Shown here: piece after piece, positions 27,080-33,141 of the stretch | Layout: every line of letters starts with the position of its first letter | Numbering within the stretch: position 1 is the first letter of the stretch | Virus record (IMG/VR): IMGVR_UViG_3300045996_001561 | Span: 1 to 64,000 of that record | Source of the DNA: a virus | Direction: 5' to 3' (one strand) | Length of the DNA: 64,000 nucleotides | Notes under the pieces: model-generated | Seen by the model: the letters and a program-made list of their open reading frames with translations, nothing else | Told to the model about the DNA's origin: nothing | The model's database searches: none | Position numbers and translations under genes: made by a program

Positions 27080-27673
27080 TCACCCCGAAGTGGGGCGATA
27101 GTCGATGGTTTTCGTTCCCTTGGAGCAGTTACAGGACAGGCACAGCGGTTGAATATTGCCGATATCATTCCTTCCCTTCCGGGCTAGCGGCACCACATGA
27201 TCCGGTGTCAGGGGCTTGCGCTCCCCACAGGCAAGGCACCGATACCCATACCGCGCCTGCAGTTCCTCCCATTCCCGGGCCGAGTAACTCCCCCCATTCT
27301 TCCGCAACCGCGCCCGACGCCGGGCCGATCGCATCTTGGAGTCCCGCCGCTCGTCCTCTTTCCGCTTCACCACGGCACAATCCCGGCACCACTTCGGTCG
27401 ACTCCCCTGCCGAATCACCCACGAAAATTCCGCCCCACACCGCCGACATGCCACCATTTTTTCCGGATCCCGCTTCGCCTTCCTCCGCTTCTTGAACCGC
27501 CGCGCCGCCTCTCGCCGTAACGCATATCCCCGCTCCGTAAACGCCCACGCCCCCGAGGACTCCCGATCCTTCTTCCTGGCACAGCCCACACAATAGATCG
27601 CCCGATAGTGCCGATCCGCTATATCCACCCCACAGACCAAGCACCGCCGCTCCCGTACCTGCTTCTTCGTCAT
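27080..27673 (-). CDS. HNH endonuclease with zinc ribbons
   Basis: A 197-residue protein with three zinc-binding pairs: CLVCG...CVGC (residues about 11-31), CRRCG...CRDC (about 76-98) and CLACGE...CLSCNC (about 147-181). The HNH core reads LTPDHVVPLARKGRNDIGNI then QPLCLSCNCSKGT. HNH nucleases beside terminase genes assist DNA packaging in many siphoviruses; a homing role is the alternative. The middle is extremely basic. A TTGACA lies upstream but no matching -10 box is seen. Confidence 0.9.
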   Translation of the reverse strand: MTKKQVRERRCLVCGVDIADRHYRAIYCVGCARKKDRESSGAWAFTERGYALRREAARRFKKRRKAKRDPEKMVACRRCGAEFSWVIRQGSRPKWCRDCAVVKRKEDERRDSKMRSARRRARLRKNGGSYSAREWEELQARYGYRCLACGERKPLTPDHVVPLARKGRNDIGNIQPLCLSCNCSKGTKTIDYRPTSG

Positions 27674-27879
27674 CCTCTGTTCTCCGCGTAGGGGTCGGAA
27701 GGTGTCAAGGGGGTCATCAGCATTGTCCCGAAATGTGGGCCGGATTCATACGAAGGCTCCGCTGTAGGACACGTGTTCTACCCCCGCCGCGAAACACCCG
27801 TCTGGCCTACCGCGCGGCGCTACCCGGCGCTACCCCCCTACCGCGCGGCAAAGCTACGGGTAGGGGGGTAGGGGGTACC

Positions 27880-28131
27880 CTAGGACTGGCACATGCGTTC
27901 TAGTACCGCTACCCGCCTAGCCGCCGCGCGTACGTCGTCCGCTAGGTAGCTAGGTACCGCTACCCTATCCGCGCGGTAGTACCCGACTTCTAGCCGTAGG
28001 TCAGCTAGGGCGCTATAGGCATCGGCTAGCCGATCTTCTAGGCCGCGTAGCCGCGTACCGCGCGGTACCCAAGCGGTACCTTCATATTGGGCTACCGTAC
28101 TACCGCTAGCCGCTACCATATAGCTATCCAC
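27880..28131 (-). CDS. Hypothetical 83-residue protein with aberrant codon use
   Basis: A GTG start behind TAGGAGGAAACCA, with the promoter 50 bases upstream. All 8 Leu codons are CTA and 8 of 9 Val codons are GTA, unlike neighbouring genes that favour CTC/CTG and GTC/GTG. The product has a helical, probably coiled centre (RGLEDRLADAYSALADLRLE) and a second helix (DDVRAAARRVAVLERM). The leader has a GGCTAG/CTAGCC hairpin with loop TACGGAAG, which together with promoter and ribosome site argues that the gene is real. Function unknown. Confidence 0.7.
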   Translation of the reverse strand: MDSYMVAASGSTVAQYEGTAWVPRGTRLRGLEDRLADAYSALADLRLEVGYYRADRVAVPSYLADDVRAAARRVAVLERMCQS

Positions 28132-28151
28132 TGGTTTCCTCCTACCGCTAC

Positions 28152-28207
28152 GGCTAGCTTCCGTACTAGCCTATAGCTACTATACCATACCCGTAGGCGA
28201 TTGTCAA
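28152..28207 (-). promoter_or_regulatory. Promoter and leader hairpin of the 27.88 kb gene
   Basis: TTGACA (28207-28202), a 17-base spacer ending TATGG, TATAGT (28184-28179). The leader then forms a 6-bp stem GGCTAG/CTAGCC with loop TACGGAAG (28171-28152), followed by GGAGGAAACC before the GTG. Confidence 0.85.
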
Positions 28208-28211
28208 TAGG

Positions 28212-28382
28212 CTAGTACGCTACCCTATAGGCGCTACCCGCGCCTAGTGGCCAGTACCCCGTATAGGTACCCCAAGCGCTACGGTACTGTACCCGTACCC
28301 CGGCTACCCGCCTAGCCGCTAGCCGCCGTACCCGCGCGCCGCGCGATAGGTACCCCGTACCCCGGCCGCCTAGCCTAGTCAT
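28212..28382 (-). CDS. Possible 56-residue basic protein
   Basis: An ATG frame (28382 to a TAG at 28212) lies downstream of a perfect promoter at 28.43-28.46 kb and ends five bases before the next promoter. Codons are again CTA and GTA for Leu and Val. The product MTRLGGRGTGYLSRGARVRR is Arg/Gly/Tyr-rich and could be a non-biological reading of the odd composition. The GGGGGTAGGG before the ATG is a weak ribosome site. Call is tentative. Confidence 0.45.
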   Translation of the reverse strand: MTRLGGRGTGYLSRGARVRRLAARRVAGVRVQYRSAWGTYTGYWPLGAGSAYRVAY

Positions 28383-28427
28383 ACCCTACCCCCTACCGCT
28401 ACCGTACCTACCTACCTAACTACCGCT

Positions 28428-28456
28428 ACTATAGCATACCCGTACGCCATTGTCAA
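28428..28456 (-). promoter_or_regulatory. Promoter of the 28.21 kb frame
   Basis: Minus-strand TTGACA (28456-28451), 17-base spacer ending TATGC, TATAGT (28433-28428). Same family as the other early promoters. Confidence 0.8.
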
Positions 28457-28546
28457 CTACCTACGCGCGGGGTAGCTACGGTACTAGGCTATAGCGGCGC
28501 GCGGGTAGGTATACGGCTAGTACGGTACTACGGCTATACCTACCCC

Positions 28547-28575
28547 TTGACATACCCGTACGGCTATGGTAGTAT
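28547..28575 (+). promoter_or_regulatory. Upstream tandem promoter for the 28.74 kb gene
   Basis: TTGACA, 17-base spacer ending TATGG, TAGTAT. Its leader contains GGGGTA/TACCCC around a GCGGG loop, and a second promoter follows 75 bases downstream with no gene between, so the two are probably tandem. Confidence 0.8.
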
Positions 28576-28649
28576 AGCGGTACTAGGGTAGTACGGGGTA
28601 GCGGGTACCCCGGCCTAGCGGGTAGGAAAGGGGGTAGCCTATAGGGGGG

Positions 28650-28728
28650 TTGACAATCACGGTACGCTATGGTAGGGTATACCTAGAGCGGGGTACGGGT
28701 AGCGCGGTACGGAACGCGCGGTACCCCG
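28650..28728 (+). promoter_or_regulatory. Promoter and two-storey leader hairpin of the 28.74 kb gene
   Basis: TTGACA (28650-28655), 17-base spacer ending TATGG, TAGGGT (28673-28678). The leader pairs CGGGGTAC (28689-28696) with GTACCCCG (28721-28728), enclosing GCGCG/CGCGC (28702-28719) with loop GTACGGAA. GGAGGAAACC precedes the ATG. Confidence 0.85.
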
Positions 28729-28742
28729 TACGGAGGAAACCA

Positions 28743-29078
28743 ATGCACGGCGTGACAACTGAAGAGCGGTGTTCCTGCGGCGAGTACTCACTCGCTGGGG
28801 GTGGGACGATCTGCGCCTCGGAAGCTCGGGCAATCGAGGAGGAGGCGGTTCGGAGCCACTATGAGGTCGCCTATGACGAGGTCATGCCATTCCTCGTCGA
28901 GATGTACCGAGGCGTGGTGGAAGAGGATCGCTCGGCCAACACCTTGATGGCGGTCGTTAGAGCAGCCCAGCTTGCGCTCATGAACCCCGACATCACGGTC
29001 GATTGGGTCAAGGAGCAGTACGAGGACGTTGAGTTCGGAAATCGCGCGCAAAAGGCGCTCGATCCTCGGGTGGTCTAG
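28743..29078 (+). CDS. Hypothetical protein, 111 residues, Cys/His N-terminus
   Basis: Starts at ATG 28743 behind ACGGAGGAAACCA. The N-terminus MHGVTTEERCSCGEYSLAGG has a CxC and a nearby Cys that might bind metal. The rest is helical and acidic (YEVAYDEVMPFLVEMYRGVV, DITVDWVKEQYEDVEFGN). It is a single-gene cassette with its own promoter, leader hairpin and downstream hairpins. No family recognised. Confidence 0.8.
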   Translation: MHGVTTEERCSCGEYSLAGGGTICASEARAIEEEAVRSHYEVAYDEVMPFLVEMYRGVVEEDRSANTLMAVVRAAQLALMNPDITVDWVKEQYEDVEFGNRAQKALDPRVV

Positions 29079-29105
29079 ACAAGCGCCCACAATTCAGGCT
29101 CGGTA

Positions 29106-29170
29106 GGGGTACCCTCGGTACCCCGCTGGGTCGTGAGAAACGTACAGGGGTACCCTCCTTCGGGTACCCC
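29106..29170. terminator. Two consecutive GGGGTACC hairpins between convergent genes
   Basis: First hairpin GGGGTACC/GGTACCCC with a 3-base loop (29106-29124); second GGGGTACCC/GGGTACCCC with a 6-base loop (29147-29170). Both stems are perfect and lie between a plus-strand and a minus-strand gene, so they could act in both directions. No T-runs follow. Confidence 0.75.
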
Positions 29171-29190
29171 CAGGAATCCGAACGTTCGTG

Positions 29191-29454
29191 CTACGGCACG
29201 ATCTCCCACGCCGCGTCCTCGGGGTCGTAGGAAAACGCCTCGCCGTTGGCGCAGATGGCCGTGGCTGACCCATCCTCAAAGACTCGGAGGACTTCGCAAT
29301 CCGGGGTTAAAAGACTCTGAACGTAGCGTTCGTGCGCGTTCAGAAATCGCGCCATCGCGTAGTCCGGCTCGGGCGGAACGTGGGCCGACGCGCTCCCCGT
29401 ACCCAAAACCGCCGCAATCCCGAATGCCGCTACCGCGTACCGTACCTTCCGCAT
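29191..29454 (-). CDS. Small secreted protein, 87 residues
   Basis: Has a Sec-type signal (MRKVRYAVAAFGIAAVLGTG then SASAH) with likely cleavage after ASA, and a mature domain of about 62 residues with two Cys (TPDCEVLRV, TAICANGEAF) that may form a disulfide. Being exported, it could act on the envelope, for example in superinfection exclusion. It is a one-gene cassette divergent from the 29.66 kb gene. Confidence 0.75.
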   Translation of the reverse strand: MRKVRYAVAAFGIAAVLGTGSASAHVPPEPDYAMARFLNAHERYVQSLLTPDCEVLRVFEDGSATAICANGEAFSYDPEDAAWEIVP

Positions 29455-29493
29455 CGCCTACCCCTTTCGTACGTACCTTTTTCAACTAGGGGT

Positions 29494-29522
29494 ACTATAG
29501 CATACCCGGCCTAGTTTGTCAA
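29494..29522 (-). promoter_or_regulatory. Promoter of the secreted-protein gene
   Basis: TTGACA (29522-29517), 17-base spacer, TATAGT (29499-29494). The leader can pair TACCCCT with AGGGGTA just before the ATG, which would include the ribosome site. Confidence 0.8.
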
Positions 29523-29559
29523 GGGGTACCTATAGGGAGAATAGCCTACCCCCTACCCC

Positions 29560-29643
29560 TTGACAAACTGGTAGGGGTATGGTACTATAGCCGTAGTTGA
29601 AAAAGGGTAGCGGGTAGCGGTAGCGGTACCGTACGCGCTACCC
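29560..29643 (+). promoter_or_regulatory. Promoter and leader hairpin of the 29.66 kb gene
   Basis: TTGACA (29560-29565), 17-base spacer ending TATGG, TACTAT (29583-29588). The leader pairs GGGTAGCG (29605-29612) with CGCTACCC (29636-29643), immediately followed by GGAGGG. It lacks the ACGGAA loop seen in most other leaders. Confidence 0.8.
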
Positions 29644-29656
29644 GGAGGGTACGAAG

Positions 29657-29938
29657 GTGGATTGCCCCACAATGGAAGAGGAAGCGCGGGAAGCGGTAGG
29701 TATCGCTTTCTGGCGGGATCACGGCGACGACGTCGAGGCATTGACCTCCGCGATCGAAACCGGGAAGATCGAGGCTCGGACGTGCTTCGACGCCATCCTC
29801 GCTCGGAAATCCTGGCGAAACGCGGTCGATATCGATTACGCGGCCGAGGCGGAAGTCGAGTACAACTTGGCCGAGTTGTGGTGGGATCTGCAGCATCCAG
29901 ATCGGGAATTCCTCGACGCCATGCCCCTGGTCGGATAA
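29657..29938 (+). CDS. Hypothetical acidic protein, 93 residues
   Basis: The GTG at 29657 lies 8 bases after GGAGGG; ATG 29672 is an alternative. The product is helical and acidic (MEEEAREAVGIAFWRDHGDD, EVEYNLAELWWDLQHPDREF). One-gene cassette, convergent with the next gene. No family recognised. Confidence 0.75.
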   Translation: MDCPTMEEEAREAVGIAFWRDHGDDVEALTSAIETGKIEARTCFDAILARKSWRNAVDIDYAAEAEVEYNLAELWWDLQHPDREFLDAMPLVG

Positions 29939-30004
29939 TCCGTACAACGCACCGAATCGCTCGGGTTCCCTCGGGAATCCGGGCTTTTCGGGGTGACAGG
30001 TGTT

Positions 30005-30034
30005 GGGAGTCCTCGGGATTTCCCAAGGACTCCC
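30005..30034. terminator. Terminator hairpin between convergent cassettes
   Basis: A perfect 9-bp stem GGGAGTCCT/AGGACTCCC with a 12-base loop, next to the stop of the minus-strand gene. A weaker GGGTTCCC/GGGAATCC hairpin lies about 35 bases to the left. Confidence 0.75.
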
Positions 30035-30041
30035 CGTGGGT

Positions 30042-30308
30042 TCAAAACCGCTCGGGTAGGTTTCCGTAGCGTTCAAGGAGGAAGATCTGATCGTCCAGAT
30101 CCGGCTCCTTTGGCGTGGGATCGGCTCGGCGGCTCGGGTAGATTCGCTCAAATTCGTCCAGATCGGGGTCGTCTCCGTACAAGGCTCGGAGCGTCTCCCA
30201 AATCCCCACCGCTCGACCGAATTCGTAGGGGTTGGCGTGGTTCATCTCCACGTTCGCGCGTCGGATCAGGTTTCCGACCTTTTCGCGCTGGGTGATCGGT
30301 ATCGCCAT
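30042..30308 (-). CDS. Hypothetical protein, 88 residues
   Basis: ATG 30308 follows AAAGGAGGAGCCG. The protein MAIPITQREKVGNLIRRANV is helical with an acidic C-terminal half (GDDPDLDEFERIYPSRRADP, DLDDQIFLLERYGNLPERF). One-gene cassette with its own promoter. No family recognised. Confidence 0.75.
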   Translation of the reverse strand: MAIPITQREKVGNLIRRANVEMNHANPYEFGRAVGIWETLRALYGDDPDLDEFERIYPSRRADPTPKEPDLDDQIFLLERYGNLPERF

Positions 30309-30345
30309 CGGCTCCTCCTTTTTCCGTACCTTCCAACGTGGGGGT

Positions 30346-30374
30346 ATAGTACCATACCCGTATGCTTTTGTCAA
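30346..30374 (-). promoter_or_regulatory. Promoter of the 30.04 kb gene
   Basis: TTGACA (30374-30369), 17-base spacer ending TATGG, TACTAT (30351-30346). The leader keeps GGTACGGAA but lacks the 3' half of the usual stem. Confidence 0.85.
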
Positions 30375-30411
30375 GGGGTAGGGGTGGGGTATTTTGCTAC
30401 GGCTATACCCC

Positions 30412-30475
30412 TTGACAAACTAGTAGGGGTATGCTATAGTAGCCACAGTTGGATCGGGGTACGGAACCCAGATCC
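30412..30475 (+). promoter_or_regulatory. Promoter and leader hairpin of the 30.50 kb gene
   Basis: TTGACA (30412-30417), 17-base spacer, TATAGT (30435-30440). The leader folds as GGATC-G-GGG / CCC-A-GATCC (30451-30475) with loop TACGGAA (30460-30466), then GAAGGAGGAAAC before the GTG. Confidence 0.88.
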
Positions 30476-30496
30476 GGGTAGACGAAGGAGGAAACG

Positions 30497-30772
30497 GTGA
30501 AATTGGATAAGGCGAAGAAGGAATTGGTCAAGTCGTTGCTGGCGGAATCCGCGCAAGCGGTCGAGGATGCCAGAAAAGCCGACCGGGAAGCCAAGACCGG
30601 CTCCAAGACCCGATTTGAGCGGGTTCGGCTCCAAGGCGTCGAAACCGGGATCACCACGGCGCTGATCGCGATCTTTGGCGAGGATGCGGTGGCGCTCGTC
30701 GAGGACGAGATCACCACGGAGAAGGAGAAGGCGGAACTTGCCGCGCAGGAGCCGGTTGAGGACGCCGCCTAG
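30497..30772 (+). CDS. Hypothetical helical protein, 91 residues
   Basis: GTG start behind GGAGGAAACG. Highly charged and helical throughout (KLDKAKKELVKSLLAESAQA, VEDEITTEKEKAELAAQEPV), no Cys or Trp. Likely a small coiled-coil protein. One-gene cassette ended by a terminator hairpin at 30.84 kb. No family recognised. Confidence 0.8.
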   Translation: MKLDKAKKELVKSLLAESAQAVEDARKADREAKTGSKTRFERVRLQGVETGITTALIAIFGEDAVALVEDEITTEKEKAELAAQEPVEDAA

Positions 30773-30838
30773 ACCCTCGGGGGTACCCTCGGAAGCGGGG
30801 GTACCCTCGTCTGCGCCCAGAACGCGGGCAAAGAGCCA

Positions 30839-30859
30839 CTCCCCAGGCATCCTGGGGAG
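30839..30859. terminator. Terminator hairpin CTCCCCAGG/CCTGGGGAG
   Basis: A perfect 9-bp stem with a CAT loop between convergent genes. Two direct copies of GGGGGTACCCTCG (about 30778 and 30798) precede it. Confidence 0.75.
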
Positions 30860-30874
30860 GCTCGGGGTCGTGGC

Positions 30875-31027
30875 CTAGAGCGGGAATCGGTAGGATCGAC
30901 CCATACGCACCGATGCAAGATAGGATCGACCAACGTTGGCGCGGCGTGCGGCTCGGTACGACCAGATGCCAGCAACTCGCTTGCGGTGGTAGCGGTAGAT
31001 CTTCCGCACGATCCAGGGGGTTTCCAT
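30875..31027 (-). CDS. Small basic protein, 50 residues
   Basis: ATG 31027 follows GGAGGAAACCC. The product METPWIVRKIYRYHRKRVAG is Arg/Tyr-rich with repeated RAARR and RMGRSYR segments, suited to nucleic-acid binding. One-gene cassette with promoter and leader hairpin. No family recognised. Confidence 0.7.
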   Translation of the reverse strand: METPWIVRKIYRYHRKRVAGIWSYRAARRANVGRSYLASVRMGRSYRFPL

Positions 31028-31048
31028 AGGGTTTCCTCCGATCTTTGC

Positions 31049-31108
31049 CGGGGTGCCGTACCCCGATTCCGTAGTTCCTATACTACCATACCCGTAGGAA
31101 AGTGTCAA
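31049..31108 (-). promoter_or_regulatory. Promoter and leader hairpin of the 30.88 kb gene
   Basis: TTGACA (31108-31103), 17-base spacer ending TATGG, TAGTAT (31085-31080). Leader hairpin CGGGG/CCCCG (31065-31049) with heptaloop TACGGCA, preceded by a free TACGGAA. Confidence 0.88.
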
Positions 31109-31123
31109 GGGGTAGAATAGGGG

Positions 31124-31183
31124 TTGACAAACGTACGCGGGTATGGTAGTATTCACCTACGTTGAAGGGGGTACGGAAACCCC
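31124..31183 (+). promoter_or_regulatory. Promoter and leader hairpin of the 31.20 kb gene
   Basis: TTGACA (31124-31129), 17-base spacer ending TATGG, TAGTAT (31147-31152). The leader pairs GGGG (31167-31170) with CCCC (31180-31183) around GTACGGAAA. Its -35 box is 15 bases from the divergent -35 box. Confidence 0.88.
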
Positions 31184-31199
31184 GAAGGAGGAATCGCCC

Positions 31200-31454
31200 A
31201 TGAAGCGCGAGGATTACGAGTTCCTGATCGAGAAAGCCGAGAAGGTGGTACGGGATCACCAAACGGCCGTGGACGTGGTCGAAGGCGTCGATAATTCGCG
31301 GGAATCGGTCATGGCCATGAAGCTGGCCGAGGCGCGGATGGAGGGATTTTTCGACGGAATCTTCGCCGCCTCGCGGGATTCCTGCCTCGCGGGATTTGTG
31401 CGCCAAGATGCCAAGTTTCGGATGGATCGGGATCGGATTCTCGATCTGAGCTAG
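31200..31454 (+). CDS. Hypothetical helical protein, 84 residues
   Basis: ATG 31200 behind GAAGGAGGAATCGCC. The sequence (MKREDYEFLIEKAEKVVRDH, SVMAMKLAEARMEGFFDGIF) is an amphipathic helical bundle with one Cys near the end. One-gene cassette closed by two perfect hairpins. No family recognised. Confidence 0.8.
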   Translation: MKREDYEFLIEKAEKVVRDHQTAVDVVEGVDNSRESVMAMKLAEARMEGFFDGIFAASRDSCLAGFVRQDAKFRMDRDRILDLS

Positions 31455-31472
31455 CACCGCTCGGATCAGCAC

Positions 31473-31502
31473 GGAAACCGTGGGGAGATCCCCACGGTTT
31501 CC
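31473..31502. terminator. 13-bp perfect terminator hairpin
   Basis: GGAAACCGTGGGG/CCCCACGGTTTCC with loop AGAT lies just after the 31.20 kb gene. The 3' arm ends in TTTCC. This is a strong terminator candidate working in both directions. Confidence 0.85.
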
Positions 31503-31526
31503 TGCCTCCCTGGAAAGGCACGACGA

Positions 31527-31552
31527 AGGGTACCCCGAGGATGGGGTACCCT
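31527..31552. terminator. 10-bp GGGTACCCC hairpin
   Basis: AGGGTACCCC/GGGGTACCCT with a 6-base loop lies 15 bases beyond the stop of the minus-strand gene. It is the same word as the 29.1 kb hairpins. Confidence 0.8.
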
Positions 31553-31566
31553 CGGTGGCGTGGTTT

Positions 31567-31854
31567 CTACCAGCCTTCCTCCCACTCTCGCTCGGTCGTG
31601 CAGCCCACGATCGCGCATGGCTCGACGTAGGAGTAGCGACCAAAGGCGATGCCGCCTTCGATCCCGACCATCTCTAGCTTGCGGACGTTGCCGACCAGCC
31701 GCAGATCCGTGGGATCGGTGCCTTGCGCGCGGTAGTCCGCGTAGTGATCCTTTTCCTCTTTCAGGAAGGCTTGGGCGTCCTTCTTGGTGCGGAAGGTTCC
31801 CTGGTATTCGTCGTTGACGCCGTCCCCTAATCCCGCGTACCCGTGGTAATGCAT
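31567..31854 (-). CDS. Hypothetical protein, 95 residues
   Basis: ATG 31854 follows AAAGGAGACGCGC. The product MHYHGYAGLGDGVNDEYQGT has a helical middle (KKDAQAFLKEEKDHYADYRA) and a C-terminal beta region with SYVEPCAIVGCTTEREWEEG (two Cys). One-gene cassette. No family recognised. Confidence 0.78.
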   Translation of the reverse strand: MHYHGYAGLGDGVNDEYQGTFRTKKDAQAFLKEEKDHYADYRAQGTDPTDLRLVGNVRKLEMVGIEGGIAFGRYSYVEPCAIVGCTTEREWEEGW

Positions 31855-31889
31855 GCGCGTCTCCTTTCTGCGACCTTCAACGTGGGGGT

Positions 31890-31918
31890 ACTATAGCATA
31901 CGGGTACGCCATTGTCAA
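31890..31918 (-). promoter_or_regulatory. Promoter of the 31.57 kb gene
   Basis: TTGACA (31918-31913), 17-base spacer, TATAGT (31895-31890). Only three bases separate this -35 box from the divergent one. Confidence 0.85.
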
Positions 31919-31921
31919 GTC

Positions 31922-31979
31922 TTGACAATCGGGGTAGGGTATGGTAGTATATAAGCGTGGTAGGGAAACGGAACCCTAC
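31922..31979 (+). promoter_or_regulatory. Promoter and leader hairpin of the 32.00 kb operon
   Basis: TTGACA (31922-31927), 17-base spacer ending TATGG, TAGTAT (31945-31950). Leader hairpin GTAGGG/CCCTAC (31960-31979) with loop AAACGGAA, then GGGAGG before the ATG. Confidence 0.88.
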
Positions 31980-31997
31980 GGATCACGGGAGGATGCG

Positions 31998-32231
31998 ATG
32001 AAAGTTGATCCGATCTATGCGTACGCGCTTGATGGGCATCTGGAGGATTGCCAGGGGAATCACCTGGGAACCTATCGGGTGATCTCCCGGTGGCGCGTGG
32101 GATCGCGCTACATGGGCTGGTATACGTGGCACGCCATCCGGGCGAGGATCCGGGGTCTCGATGGGGAGATGTGGGCGCGGTACAACGTCGACAACGGCTC
32201 GGCCGTCGCGCTGCGACCGGTGCGATCATGA
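31998..32231 (+). CDS. Hypothetical protein, 77 residues
   Basis: ATG 31998 after GGGAGGATGCG. The product MKVDPIYAYALDGHLEDCQG is beta-rich and aromatic (YRVISRWRVGSRYMGWYTWH). It overlaps the next gene by ATGA. First of three genes on this transcript. No family recognised. Confidence 0.75.
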   Translation: MKVDPIYAYALDGHLEDCQGNHLGTYRVISRWRVGSRYMGWYTWHAIRARIRGLDGEMWARYNVDNGSAVALRPVRS

Positions 32232-32422
32232 GTCTCACGCCAAACCCGACGTTCGATCCGAAAACGGGGGAGGATCTGCCTCCCCACGTCCGCTACGATG
32301 GCTGGTTCCATACGTGCGGCGACTGTGGGAATGATGATGCGGTGTTCATCGTCACCCTCGACGGCGAGGATCACTTCTCCTGTCGATCATGCGTCTATGC
32401 GCACTATCTCGCTATCGCGTAG
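32228..32422 (+). CDS. Zinc-ribbon mini protein, 64 residues
   Basis: Two CxxC knuckles (FHTCGDCGNDD and HFSCRSCVYAH) about 23 residues apart form a zinc ribbon. The ATG overlaps the upstream stop. Such mini ribbons are common in phage early regions and bind nucleic acid or host enzymes. The specific role is unknown. Confidence 0.75.
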   Translation: MSLTPNPTFDPKTGEDLPPHVRYDGWFHTCGDCGNDDAVFIVTLDGEDHFSCRSCVYAHYLAIA

Positions 32423-32456
32423 GAGGCTCGGCGCTTCGCACCAGAAGGAGGCTCGG

Positions 32457-32711
32457 ATGGCTCGGTATTGCCGGGATCGGTACGAGGGTCAGCTTCGTGC
32501 CAACATCTACGGTGCCACCAAATACGTGGTGGCTGATGTGGAAACCGGGAGGATCGTCGCGGAACTCGACGAGAACGATCAGCTCCTGACGCATGAGAGC
32601 GCCCGATCCCTCGCCGCAGGGATGAATGCGATCATCTGGCAGCAGCGTCGACGTCATGGGCGATGCGCGGGGCATCCCAGGACTCGGGATCGGGGTCAGT
32701 CCTCGGTCTAA
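32457..32711 (+). CDS. Hypothetical protein, 84 residues
   Basis: ATG 32457 behind AGAAGGAGGCTCGG. MARYCRDRYEGQLRANIYGA is followed by a beta hairpin (KYVVADVETGRIVAELDEND) and a basic, Cys-containing tail. Last gene before the 32.73 kb terminator. No family recognised. Confidence 0.75.
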   Translation: MARYCRDRYEGQLRANIYGATKYVVADVETGRIVAELDENDQLLTHESARSLAAGMNAIIWQQRRRHGRCAGHPRTRDRGQSSV

Positions 32712-32724
32712 CCCTCGGGAACAC

Positions 32725-32756
32725 GGATCACCCCCTGGAATTCCAGGGGGTGATCC
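32725..32756. terminator. 32-base perfect palindrome (bidirectional terminator)
   Basis: GGATCACCCCCTGGAA followed directly by its complement TTCCAGGGGGTGATCC gives a 16-bp uninterrupted dyad between convergent genes. It is the longest perfect palindrome I see in the window. Confidence 0.85.
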
Positions 32757-32765
32757 TCGGTGCGG

Positions 32766-32996
32766 CTAGCTGATCCGGGTGTTCCAGAGATTGTCCTTGA
32801 TCTTCTGCAATCGGTAGGATCGCTTGAGGGCGCTCGGGCGATGCTTCCCGTTGGCCATCAGATCGTTCTCGCACCGCTCGATCTCGGCGTCGATGCGTCC
32901 GACCTCGTCGCGCAACGCTTCGACTAAGGCGTCCACGCGCGACTGGATCGCATCCTCCGTCAGATTCCGTAGCGGGATCTTGTACCCGGCATCCAT
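32766..32996 (-). CDS. Hypothetical helical protein, 76 residues
   Basis: ATG 32996 follows GGAGGAATCAGG. MDAGYKIPLRNLTEDAIQSR leads into a long helix (ALVEALRDEVGRIDAEIERC) and a basic end. Probable coiled-coil dimer. One-gene cassette with promoter, leader hairpin and terminator. Confidence 0.78.
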   Translation of the reverse strand: MDAGYKIPLRNLTEDAIQSRVDALVEALRDEVGRIDAEIERCENDLMANGKHRPSALKRSYRLQKIKDNLWNTRIS

Positions 32997-33019
32997 CCTG
33001 ATTCCTCCGTTTCCTTTCC

Positions 33020-33074
33020 GGGGTTCCGTACCCCAACGTGCGTCAATACTACCATACTGGTACCCTATTGTCAA
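33020..33074 (-). promoter_or_regulatory. Promoter and leader hairpin of the 32.77 kb gene
   Basis: TTGACA (33074-33069), 17-base spacer, TAGTAT (33051-33046). Leader hairpin GGGG/CCCC with heptaloop TACGGAA (33034-33020). Three bases separate it from the divergent -35 box. Confidence 0.88.
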
Positions 33075-33077
33075 GGC

Positions 33078-33106
33078 TTGACAAACTACCCCGACTATGG
33101 TAGTAT
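33078..33106 (+). promoter_or_regulatory. Promoter of the 33.14-34.03 kb operon
   Basis: TTGACA (33078-33083), 17-base spacer ending TATGG, TAGTAT (33101-33106). The leader keeps GGTACGGAAAGGAGG but has no matching 3' stem, so the loop motif merges with the ribosome site. Confidence 0.85.
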
Positions 33107-33141
33107 AGAGGCAGTTGAGGATGGTACGGAAAGGAGGCAGC

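Larger units (their letters stand above)
27710..28740. other. Segment of extreme sequence composition
   Basis: This kilobase is built almost entirely from TAC, GTA, CTA, TAG, CCG and CGC words. CTAG, GTAC, GGTACC and CGCG palindromes recur, while AA/TT, CA/TG, GA/TC and AT steps are rare outside promoter boxes. It holds two minus-strand genes, two minus-strand promoters and two plus-strand promoters. The stretch 28383-28742 has no gene, only promoters and a leader. The composition differs sharply from both flanks and also shapes codon choice in the genes inside it. Confidence 0.85.

Noticed and set aside
27681-27709. Promoter for the HNH gene from TTGACA at 27709
   Set aside because: No acceptable -10 hexamer at 16-18 bases; the HNH promoter remains unidentified.
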